Assembly: GCA_905221605.1 (NCBI GenBank)
Contig: CAJNDS010002068.1
Coordinates: 994,984-1,058,983 of the forward strand
Reading direction: 5' to 3'
DNA length: 64,000 bases
DNA from: Symbiodinium natans
Taxonomy: Eukaryota > Sar > Dinophyceae > Suessiales > Symbiodiniaceae
Shown: positions 55,624 to 64,000 of the stretch, piece after piece
Position numbering within the stretch: position 1 is the stretch's first letter
How the letters are laid out: each line of letters opens with the position of its first letter
Program-made: the position numbers and the translations under genes
The notes under the pieces: model-generated
Told to the model about the DNA's origin: nothing
The model's input: the letters and a program-made list of their open reading frames with translations, nothing else
Database searches by the model: none

Positions 55624-55767
55624 GGGGTCGCTTCCGTCGAGCGACAGACCCCGAACGCTCGGCCGAGGGCCTTACAGGCTGAGCGCCAAAGCGAAAAGAG
55701 AAACGGAAAGGTGAGGGTTAAGCCTCACCGTCTGTCCTGGACAGGCCAACGGACATCGGCCTTTTTT
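55624..55767 (+). ncRNA. candidate structured RNA, copy 1, ending in a T6 tract
   Basis: A run of stem-loops: GGGTCGCT with AGCGACAGACCC; CTCGGCCGAG; GGTGAGG-GTTAAG-CCTCACC (7-bp stem); CTGTCC-T-GGACAG; and GGCC-N10-GGCC, followed at once by TTTTTT (55,762-55,767). A 3' hairpin plus T-run is what an RNA polymerase III terminator looks like. The second copy at 63,637 keeps most of the stems and differs partly in loops. The longest plus-strand frame is short and not conserved as protein. No known RNA family was recognised, and no clear A- or B-box promoter was seen. It could instead be a structured transposon end. Confidence 0.45.
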
Positions 55768-55894
55768 ACGACAACGTCAGTACTCGGCTAAGGGATGGCC
55801 GGCACCCAGACCACCTTTAGCGTAGCTAAAGTATAACCCCAAATCGTAACCCTTTGCCTCTGGAGGTCGGTTCAGGGTTTTGGGTTCAGGGTTT

Positions 55895-56390
55895 GGGGGC
55901 CCCCCCCCCCCTTGCCGGGGGCCCCCTGGCCCCTGGTAGCTGGATTCCTGGACCAGGAGGCTGGCGAGGGGTCCAGGCAGGCTTTCGTGATTTTTTCAAG
56001 ACATGCCGGGATCAAGGGCTCCCCGCCAAAAGCCCCAAGGGCCCGGCCTCCGGGCCCTCGGGGGGCCAAGGACCAAGGACCAAGGGGCCCCCCAACCAAA
56101 AGCGACCAAGGGCGCCCCACACCAAGGGCCAAGGCCCTTCGGGCCAAGGCCCCCCCGGGCCAAGGCCGCCCGGGCCAAGGGCCCCCCTCGCCAAGGGCCC
56201 CCAGGCCAAGGGCTCCCCAGGCCAAGGGCCAGGGCCGGGCCAAGGGTGTCGCACCGACACACCCTGCAAAGGGCCCCCCCAACTGGGCCCCCCACACCAA
56301 CGCCCTTGCAGGGAATCGCAGGCCCAGGAAGCCCCCAAGAGGTGCCAAGAGCCACCAAAAGGCTTCAAAAACTTCAAAAGGCCCACTAAA
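55895..56390. repeat. GC-rich degenerate repeat (GGGCCAAGGCCC words)
   Basis: Runs of GGGCCAAGGGCCCCC-like words make all frames open on both strands, with collagen-like Gly/Pro/Lys products of 120-196 codons. Their repetitive make-up and mutual overlap argue against genes. Confidence 0.7.
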
Positions 56391-57175
56391 AGAAGGGGGA
56401 CCACAAGATTTGTCCGTGCCCACAATGAAAAATGCGATTTTTGAATATTGAGAACATTGTTTCTAGGCACCTGCCCGCAATGAAAAATGTTCTTTTTTAG
56501 TACTGAAATCGATAAATCAGCAAGGACCTCTACGGGCCCTGACGTGCCGAAGGCCCGCAAAGGACCGAGGCTACCCTGAACCCCAGCCTAAACCCTAACA
56601 CCGCAAAACCCTACGACGGCCTTCAAGCAGATAAGGGCCTCTACGGGCCCTAACGTGCCGAAGGCCCGAAAAGGGCCGAGGCTACCCCGAACCCCAGCTT
56701 AAACCCTAACACCGCAAAACACTGCGAAGGCCTTCAAGCAAATAAGGGCCTCTACGGCCCTAACTTGCCGAAGGCCCGAAAAGGGCCGAGGCTACCCCGA
56801 ACCCGAGCTTAAACCCTAGCGATTGAAATACTCATTGGCGAAAAACTCATTAATTGGTTCCCTGACACCCCAAGAGCCACCAAAATGCTTCAAAAGGCTT
56901 CAAAAGGCCCCCTAAAAGAAGGGGGACCCCAGGATGCCCGTACCCGCAATGAAAAATGCGATTTCTTGGTAGTGAAATCGATGCTTAATTGAGGCCCTTA
57001 AAGAAGGGGAATCCAGGAGCAGACACAAAGGGTTTCCCTGACCTTCAAATAAATAAGGGCCTCTACGGGCCCTGACACGCCGAAGGCCCGAAAAGGGCCG
57101 AGGCTACCCCCAACCCCAGCTTAAACCCTAACAGCGCAACTTTAAAACATCAAAGCAAGCATCAGAGCACAAGAA
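56391..57175. repeat. ~115-bp repeats (CTCTACGGGCCC) and AATGAAAAATG repeats
   Basis: Four copies of a block AAGGGCCTCTACGGGCCCTA, ACGTGCCGAAGGCCCGAAAA, GGGCCGAGGCTACCCC and CAGCTTAAACCCTAACA start near 56,523, 56,632, 56,745 and 57,053. A second block with CCGCAATGAAAAATGCGATT occurs three times (56,420, 56,475 and 56,945). Confidence 0.85.
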
Positions 57176-57299
57176 AGTAAATTCCATAAACCCTATAAAC
57201 CCTAATAGAGTATAGTTTGGGTGGCGGGGTGGGTTGACGGGCAATGCGAGCGCGCGGCCCGGGGAGTTTCACACCCGAGCGTGCGCCCTCCCCTGACAC

Positions 57300-57660
57300 A
57301 CCCTAAACCCTAAACCCTAAACCCTAAACCCTAAACCCTGAACCCTGAACCCTGAACCCTGAACCCTAAACCCTAACCCCTAAGCCCTAAGCCCTAAGCC
57401 CTAAGCCCTAAGCCATAAACCGTAAACCCTAAACCCTAAACCCTAAACCCTATAAACCCTATAAACCCTATAAGCCCTATAAACCCTATAAACCCTATAA
57501 ACCCTATAAACCCTATAAACCCTATAAACCCTATAAACCCTATAAACCCTATAAACCCTATAAACCCTATAAACCCTATAAACCCTATAAACCCTAAACC
57601 CTAAACCCTAAACCCTAAACCTTAGACCCTAGACCCTAAACCCTAAACCCTAAACCCTAA
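57300..57660. repeat. long CCCTAAA array with a CCCTATAAA variant core
   Basis: Standard CCCTAAA units change into CCCTGAA and CCCTAAG, then into about 16 CCCTATAAA units (57,450-57,595), and back to CCCTAAA. The nine-base variant has been amplified locally. Confidence 0.95.
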
Positions 57661-58375
57661 ACCGTAACCTATTTCGGTAATCCCGTGAGCCCACAAGCTG
57701 ACAGGGAGATGCCACGGCGATGGGTGGCAGAGCAGCTCTGGCAGCAGGTGCCGCCACCGGGGCTTTGGTGGGTTTAGGGTTTAGGGCTAGGGTTTAGGGC
57801 TAGGGTTTAGGGCTAGGGTTTAGGGTTTAGGGCTTCGGGCTTAGGGTGCCCTAACCCCCAGCCCTAAACCCTAAACCCACATGAAGTGTCAAGACCAGGG
57901 GTTGTGGGCGCGGGGGCTCACGGGGCGTCGGGTTTAGGGCTTCTTGGCACCCCGGTGGCGCTCTTTTTGCCCTTTTTAGGTTCTGGGTTTAAGGTTTAGG
58001 GTTTAGGGTTTAGGGTTTAGGGTTTAGGGCTGAGGAGGGAACCTTCAACCTTTTGGGGTCTCTATACTCCTACCATATTAGAAAAGTTTAGCCTTTTTTG
58101 GCCCGGGGTACTCAGCAACTAGCATTACCCCAAGAAGGTTTAGGGCCTCGTCTTAGTAGTTAGGTTACTGGGCTACTCAGGCTTTGGTGGTCTAGGGCTT
58201 AGTAGGGTCTGGACTCTCGGGTTCGGAGGTTAGGGCTTCGAGTTTAGGGATCTCTTTCACTTTGTATCCCTCACCTCTAAACCCTGGCCCTAACCAGTTT
58301 CGAGGTTAGGGTCCTTCCATTTTGTGGAACAGCACCGCAGCGGAAAGGTACGTTGAGAACGTGGGGTTTTCCACT

Positions 58376-58561
58376 TCGCAGGGTAATCCAAGCCGTCTTT
58401 CCGGTCTGCTGTATGTGCCGAAAAGCCTCAACCCCTTCAACGGAGCCCAGCTTTGACACGACGGGATCGATCATCCCGGCGTTGTGGGACCTCAGAGCGA
58501 GAAGTTTCTCTGGCGTGCTGCGCCCGCATGGCAGCGAAAGCTTCCAGGGATTTGTGTTGGG
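58376..58561 (-). CDS. possible C-terminal exon of a medium-chain dehydrogenase/reductase
   Basis: The minus strand reads PNTNPWKLSLPCGRSTPEK, LLALRSHNAGMIDPVVSKLG, SVEGVEAFRHIQQTGKTAWI, TL. The order (helix, IxPVV, then EAFRHIQQ-GK) matches the end of zinc-type alcohol dehydrogenase/quinone oxidoreductase family proteins, where GKI.PVV and EA...GK.V close the fold. These enzymes are NAD(P)-dependent oxidoreductases; the substrate cannot be told. No other exons were recognised. The plus strand also has a frame (58,353-58,571) with less convincing content. Confidence is moderate to low. Confidence 0.4.
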
Positions 58562-59122
58562 GAGGGCCTAAACCCTAAACACTAAAAACCTAAGCCCTGA
58601 TCTCTTAGCCCTAAGCCCTAAACCCTGGCTGCCAGCAACCTGAGAGGAGGGAACCCTACAAACCGCAGAGGCTTTTGAAGCCGTCGTAAGCCCTGAAGCC
58701 CCTGACAAGGGTTTTGGGTTTTGGGTTTAGGGTTTGCAGTTCAGTTGCTTAGGGTTTAGGGTTTAGGGTTTGCACTTCAGGGCTTGCACTTCAGGGTTTA
58801 GGGTTTAGACCCTAAGCCCTAACCCTAAACCTCGGCCAGGGATTGCAACTGGAGGGAGGGCGCCGCTTTCCCCGGCGTCTGGACTTGGAGAAGGTGGGGC
58901 GGACTCTTCGGGGTGGGATTCGGGTTCAGACCCTAAACCCGAAACCCTAAACCCTAAGCCCTAAACCCTAAACCCCAAAACCCTGAATCCCAAACCCTTG
59001 GTGTTGTTGTTTAGGGTTGTTGCGTGGTTTTCAGATGTTGCACAGGTCCAGTTTGTCGGGCCGCTGGCACTTCGGCTGAGCCCTACGCCCGAAGCCTAAT
59101 TCAAGCCTGAAAGCCCAAAGCC

Positions 59123-59343
59123 TACTTGGAGGTTCATGGGTAGTTAGTTGTCTAGGACCGGGAGTAGGCACTTTTTTCCTTTTTTTAGGGTTCGGGGTTC
59201 CCTTATAATCCTCTTAAAACCCAAAAGGGTACCTTGTATTCCTAGGTTACTCCCGGGTCTAGTTGTAGGATTTTGAGGCTATAAGCATGGCTACCATAGT
59301 TATTACATAGCCCTACGTCAAACTACCCAAGAACCTCCAAGTA
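59123..59343. mobile_element. TACTTGGAGG-ended element, long variant
   Basis: TACTTGGAGGTTCATGGGTAG at the left and CTACCCAAGAACCTCCAAGTA at the right, about 221 bp. The interior differs from copies 1-4 and includes CTAGGACCGGGAGTAGG facing CCTAGGTTACTCCCGGGTCTAG, so two inverted pairs are nested. Confidence 0.65.
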
Positions 59344-59615
59344 CGAGGTCTCTCCTTGCTTTGTGGTGGTATGACAACGGCAGAGTTCGTCACGAAGCTC
59401 GGACTGGGCTCAACGCATGGCGAAACTGAAGAGACTCCCGAAGAAGACCCTCGGTGCTCCCAAAAGGAGACAGTCCTTGTGGGGGACCGAATGAACCCTA
59501 AACAACAAATGTAGGGCTGAAATGAACCGTAAAATGTTTACTATAGCTTCAGAAGGGGGTGGTCGTCCTGTAGGGGGTCCCTGAGCTCAACACCCACAAC
59601 CCAAACCCAAAACCC

Positions 59616-59854
59616 TACTTGGAGGTTCATGGCACTTACTCACCACTTATAACTGGGCTTATAACCCTACTTATCATTGGGATAACCCTTATAAGGCCCT
59701 TTAGGGGTATTATAAGTGGGGTTATAAGTACAGTTGTAATTGGTTACTAAGTGCCATGAACCCCTAAAGGGCCTTGTAGGGGTTATCCCAAATATAAGTA
59801 GGGTTATATAAGCCCAGTTATAAGTGGTTAGTAAGTACCATGAACCTCCAACTA
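59616..59854. mobile_element. TACTTGGAGG element, composite copy
   Basis: Starts TACTTGGAGGTTCATGGCAC and ends GTACCATGAACCTCCAACTA. A broken internal end (GTGCCATGAACCCC) near 59,752-59,765 indicates one copy joined to or inserted in another. Confidence 0.65.
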
Positions 59855-59999
59855 GGGGTCCCTAAGCTCAACACCCACAACCCAAACCCTAAACCCTAAA
59901 CCCGACATTTGATCCCAATTTTTGTGGGGGTTCGCTTGGTCCATTCCTCCCAGGTGGAGAGGAACCTCGCCTGGGCGGAGGAGGCCCGGAGTCCCTAAA

Positions 60000-60685
60000 C
60001 TCTAAACCCTAAACCCTAAACCCTAAACCCTAAACCCTAAACCCTAAACCCTAAACCCTGAACCCTTAGCCCTAAACCCTAAACCCTTAAACCCTTAGCC
60101 CTAAACCCTAAACCCTAAGACCCTGAATCTCTCGGTTTTTGAGGGCTCGTGTCCCACCTCTCTGCCCAAAGCCCGAAACCCTGACCCCACGAACCCAGAG
60201 CAGACTTTGTTTAGGGTGAGGGGCTTAGGGTTTAGGGTTTAGGGCTTGCGCCAAGTTTCCCAGGGCTTCGGGCTTGGGGCGTTGCGAACGTGAACTAGCA
60301 GAAACTGAGCTACCATAGCAAGTATGGCAATCTAATTCCAGCTTTCGAAGCCCTAAGCCCCTAAACCCTAAACCCTAAACCTAAGACTTAAACCTTAAAC
60401 CCTAAACCCTAAACCCTAAACCCTAAACCCTAAACCCTAAACCCTAAACCCTAAACCCTAAACCCTAAACCCTAAACCCTAAACTCCTTCGCAGCAAGCA
60501 GGAGTTGGAACGCGTGCCAGATCTGGAGCTCCGAAACCAGCTGTCGAGGCCTCGCAGGGCTTGAGGAGGGCCTTTGGCCCTAAACCCTAAACCCTAAACC
60601 CTAAACCCTAAACCCTAAACCCTAAACCCTAAACCCTAAACCCTAAACCCTAAACCCTAAACCCTAAACCCTAAACCCTAAACCC
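60000..60685. repeat. three CCCTAAA arrays
   Basis: Perfect CCCTAAA arrays at 60,005-60,060, 60,395-60,483 and 60,580-60,685. Unique islands lie between; the one at 60,490-60,563 reads KQELERVPDLELRNQLSRP on the plus strand and could be an exon. Confidence 0.9.
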
Positions 60686-61019
60686 CCAGACCATCAAGCA
60701 AGGGGTATTGGGGTTTCTGAGTTCTTATCGACCTTAGGTTGATGTCCGAGCTTTAGGGCAATGGTTCAGGGTTGCGGTTTACGGATACCCTCAACTGTCA
60801 ACCCGAGTTGTCCATCAATGTTACTTGAACACGTATGGAACGGCATGTGTCCCCTTTTCCCTGAAGCTTCAACCCGAAATTTCCCTGCACTGCGGGTTTG
60901 CCAGTCAGAACCTAAACCCTCTGTTGATTTGGGGGTTTACAAGAATCAGGGACCCCTAACATAAACCCCCAAGTAGTAGGATTCCCTCACAATGAGGACC
61001 CCAACACGGTACCCCTAAT

Positions 61020-62060
61020 TTCGGAAACCCCCATTTGGATCGCAGGCACCTAGACCGCCTCCGTGCGCGCGTTGCCGCGAGCGCCAGCCTCCGCAAGGGC
61101 CACACCTTCGGAGCCTTGGCACGCGATTTTAGGGGGGTTTAGGAAGGGTTTACGTGGGGGTAGGGTTTAGGGTTCAGGGTTCAGGGTTGCGGGTTGAGGT
61201 GTTAGGGTTCAGGTTTTGTGCTCTTCAGATTTTTTGGGCTCCGGTCCCCATGCAGAACCAAATGAGCCCCCAAAGCCCAAAGCCGAAACAATGGACTGCC
61301 AAACCCCAGCTCCAGGGGGGAACACCCCGGGCTTAGGGTTTAGGGTTTAGGGTTTAGGGTTTAAGGGTGAGGCTCTATATTTTGCAGAGTTTGGATCAAC
61401 CTCCGCATCGGGTCCACGAGCATATTCCGTAAAGTCAAACTAGGATCCCTATGACAAAGTCAGGGAATACCCAAAACCCTAAACCCTAGACCCTAAACCC
61501 TAAACCCTAAGCCAAGGGACAGTGGAGTCTTCGGGGCAAACGGTTTGTCTAAGGGTAGTTAAATATGGGCCCTTCATATGGTCCCTCATGGGCCCTTAGG
61601 GTTAGATCTGTTTTTGGTTCTAGAGGATGCTAAGCATCGAGCTCGCGTGCAAGGTATCACGCAAGAAACATACGTAGTAAACACGCACTGTGGGTTGTAT
61701 GGGGCAGATAATCTGGGTATATAAGAGGTCCCCTGGGCGGGACCCTAAGAGTTTGGGGTTTAGGATGTGAGGTTGAGGGTTTAGGGTTGCAAAGGGTTTT
61801 CGGTCTTCGGGTTGAGGATGTATTTTAGCTAAAGGGGTATGGGTAGTTGCCAAAATGGGGGGGGGGGGGTGGAGGGTACCCCCTGGTGTACCCCCAAAGA
61901 CTACAATCCTTATTCTCGGAATCCCCAAAAAGGGTACCCCGATTTTCAGACCCCATGAACAGCACGTTTTTACCTCTGTTTGAATGGGGAGCCTGAGCCG
62001 AAGCGACCACACTTCCATGTCTGAACAGCCAGGGGGTGGGCGAATTCTCTTGACAAAAGG
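61020..62060. other. unique islands, no firm gene
   Basis: One possible exon on the plus strand near 61,040-61,130 (RRHLDRLRARVAASASLRKG). A minus-strand 132-codon frame at 61,620-62,018 lacks a family signature. A poly-G run lies at 61,857-61,869. Confidence 0.3.
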
Positions 62061-62374
62061 TTCCTTAGGGTTTAGGATTTAGGGTTTAGGGTTTAGGATT
62101 TAGGGCTTAGGGTTTAGGGTTTAGGGCTGAGATCAGAGGATCTCCCCGGGCCCTAAACCTTACAACCCCTGAACCCAGCAGTCGGGTTAGGAGCTTATAG
62201 CTGACTCGAGACCTGAGTGGACCAACAAGCGTAAGACCTAAACCCTAAACCCTTAAGCCGAAACCCTAAACCCTCCCCTTCCCCTCCAAGGCCGCAAAAC
62301 CCAATAGAGTCAGGGTTTAGGGTTAGGTTTAGGGTTTAGGGTGTACTGTACGGTTTAGGGTTTAGGTTGGACTC

Positions 62375-62745
62375 AACCCTAAACCCTAAACCCTAAACCC
62401 TAAATCCTAAACCCTAAACCCTAAACCCTAAACCCTAAACCCTAAACCCTCAACCCTAAACCCTAAACCCTAAACCCTAAACCCTAAACCCTAAACCCCA
62501 AAAGCAAACATGTCACGATGCGAGGTGAGGACTATGGTCTGATCCTGCGGAAGCCGAAAGGATGACTTCGGGCGAAGACAAAGAAAGAAATCAATGGACT
62601 TAGTAAGTGTGGGTAGGGTTTAGGGTTTAGGGTGTAGGGTTTAGGGTTTAGGGCTTAGGGTTTAGGGTTTAGGGTTTAGGGTTTAGGGTTTAGGGTTTAG
62701 GGTTTAGGGTTTAGGGTTTCGGATTTAGGATTTAGGGCTTAGGGT
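62375..62745. repeat. CCCTAAA and TTTAGGG arrays facing each other
   Basis: C-strand units at 62,378-62,497 are followed, after about 115 unique bases, by G-strand units at 62,615-62,745. Together they form an imperfect inverted repeat of more than 100 bp per arm. Confidence 0.95.
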
Positions 62746-62919
62746 TTAGTGTTTTGGGTTTTGGGTTTTGTGTTTCGGCTTCAGGGTACTGCTTTTTTAA
62801 GACCCCTGACTTTCCAAGTGCGGTTGCGCCCCCTGGGTTTTGGGACGCTTTTTCCCGAATGCTCCGCAGAAGGGTTCCCGTTTTAAAGTTGGGCTGGGAG
62901 GTTACCAAACGTCGTTGCG

Positions 62920-63015
62920 CTGTGTCCGCAAAGCGTCCGCAAAGCGTCCGCAAAGCGTCCGCAAAGCGTCCGCAAAGCGTTCGCAAGCGTCCGCAAGCGT
63001 CCGCAAGCGTTCGCG
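62920..63015. repeat. 11-bp tandem repeat
   Basis: Units of CGCAAAGCGTC, about five copies followed by shorter GCAAGCGTCC units. All frames are open across it (SAKRPQSVRK on the plus strand), so the short ORFs here are trivial. Confidence 0.9.
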
Positions 63016-63035
63016 AGTGGCGTAACGCGTGCTGT

Positions 63036-63537
63036 TAAGGGGGAAGTCCACAGGACGCGCACCGACGCGGCGTTCCGTAGCGTTCCGAATCCGTCAAGCT
63101 AAGGGGGAATTCCACAGGATGCGCGCCGACGCGGCGTTCCGAGTGTTCCGAATCCGTCAAGCTAAGGGGGAATTCCACAGGATGCGTGCCGCCGTGGCGC
63201 TGCGCGGCGTTCCGAATTGGCGTGCCGCGGCGTTCCGAATCTGTCAAGCTAAAGAGGAACTCCACAGAGCCGCCGTGGCGTTCCGCGGCGTTCCGACGCG
63301 CGCCGCCGTGGCGTTCCGCTGCGTTCCGAATCCGTGAAGCTAAGGGGGAACTCCACAGGACGCGCGCCGCCGTGGCGTTCCCCGTGGCGTGGCGTTCCGA
63401 ATCCGTCAAGCTAATAAGGGGGAACTCCACAGGACGCGCGCCGCCGTGCGTTCTCCGCTGCGTTGCGAATCTGTCAAGCTATGCGGGAAATCCACAGGAC
63501 GCGCGCCGACGTGGCGTTCGCCGTGGCGTTCCGAATC
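63036..63537. repeat. ~60-70-bp tandem repeat, about 8 copies
   Basis: Each unit contains CCGTCAAGCTAAGGGGGAAC, TCCACAGGACGCGCGCCG and a variable CGTGGCGTTCCG stretch. Minus-strand and plus-strand frames of 100-130 codons are open but purely repetitive. Confidence 0.9.
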
Positions 63538-63539
63538 CA

Positions 63540-63633
63540 AAACCCTAAACCCTAAACCCTAAACCCTAAACCCTAAACCCTAAACCCTAAACCCTAAACC
63601 CTAAACCCTAAACCCTAAACCCTAAACCCTAAA
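63540..63633. repeat. CCCTAAA array adjoining the structured RNA copy
   Basis: About 13 perfect units ending directly at the start of the candidate RNA segment (AAACTTAGTGAGGGG). Confidence 0.95.
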
Positions 63634-63636
63634 CTT

Positions 63637-63785
63637 AGTGAGGGGTCGCTTCCGTCGAGCGACAGACCCCGAACGCTCGGCCGAGGGCCTTACAGCCCGA
63701 GCGCCCAAGCGAAAAGAGAAACGGAAAGGTGAGGGTCAAGCCTCACCGTCTGTCCTGGACAGGCCAACGGACGTCGGCCTTTTTT
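63637..63785 (+). ncRNA. candidate structured RNA, copy 2, ending in a T6 tract
   Basis: Same succession of stem-loops as at 55,624, with the T run at 63,780-63,785. Differences from copy 1 include the GGTGAGG hairpin loop (GTCAAG for GTTAAG) and the last hairpin loop (GACGTC for GACATC), both leaving stems intact, plus changes near ACAGCCCGAGCG. Similarity continues about 85 bp past the T run, and again weakly further on, so the duplicated unit is larger than the proposed RNA. Confidence 0.45.
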
Positions 63786-64000
63786 ACGACAACGTCAGTA
63801 CTCGTCTAAGGATGGCCGGCACCCAGACCACCCGTAGCTAAAGCATAACCCCAAACCGTAACCCTTTGCCTCTGAGCGTGGTTCCCCTGCTCGTGGCGGC
63901 TTGGATTCCCGGTGCAGAGGGGGGCTGTGAGGGGGTGCAGGCAGGCCGTTTGCTCGCAGTGGCTGCCAGAACCTCTCAAAAGGCCCCCCGAGCCTCGGGT

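Noticed and set aside
55854-56560. Collagen-like Gly/Pro/Lys ORFs on both strands
   Set aside because: GC-rich degenerate repeats keep all frames open; five overlapping frames of similar length cannot all be genes and none has other support.
63029-63548. 100-131-codon ORFs near the right end
   Set aside because: Both strands are open through the same 60-70-bp tandem repeat, and the products are only repeat translations.

Overview
This window looks like nuclear DNA of a dinoflagellate, most likely a Symbiodiniaceae-type alga; the genus is inference. Four things point there. Ankyrin exons carry motifs such as LCEAGADK and GHAEVV. A BspA-like (DUF285) surface-protein gene is present. Telomere-type TTTAGGG/CCCTAAA repeats are abundant. 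Most tellingly, introns that can be placed by continuity of protein repeats begin with GC or GA far more often than GT, and their AG acceptors are nearly always followed by G. Non-canonical donors with an AG|G acceptor are an established dinoflagellate trait.

Layout. 1-18.3 kb: mostly unique DNA with one or more plus-strand ankyrin-repeat genes split into exons of 24-80 nt. One intron of this gene (9,020-11,084) contains an intronless pyruvate/branched-chain dehydrogenase kinase ORF. A 14.66-15.08 kb foldback (two ~207-bp arms) lies further on. 18.3-25.6 kb: no convincing genes; purine-rich low-complexity DNA, the first telomeric array, GGGGCT arrays and short minisatellites. 25.66-31.75 kb (minus): a large intact Helitron-type Rep/helicase with a C2H2 finger and a C-terminal Josephin-like cysteine protease. 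32.0-33.2 kb (minus): an ankyrin protein, tandem with it. 33.4-37.1 kb: two abutting, apparently related satellites. 37.2-41.3 kb: telomeric arrays, a short palindromic element in two copies, ~100-bp repeats and a 21-bp array that flips orientation.

41.3-63.6 kb: unique islands of 50-300 bp separated by about forty interstitial telomeric arrays in both orientations and by several families of short inverted-repeat elements. Many islands look like exons. One complete gene can be assembled: 12 exons from 47,695 to 53,589, 502 aa, with signal peptide, BspA-like repeats, a Cys-rich segment, one membrane helix and a short tail. Its introns carry telomeric arrays and inverted-repeat elements, so the arrays are intron and intergene filler here, not a chromosome end. 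Two inverted-repeat elements carry a telomeric array between their ends, which suggests how the arrays may spread.

A strongly structured ~145-nt segment ending in six T residues occurs twice (55.6 and 63.6 kb) and is a candidate noncoding RNA. No tRNA, rRNA, CRISPR array or prokaryotic feature was recognised. Exon joins were made by eye from reading-frame and repeat continuity; no searches were run.
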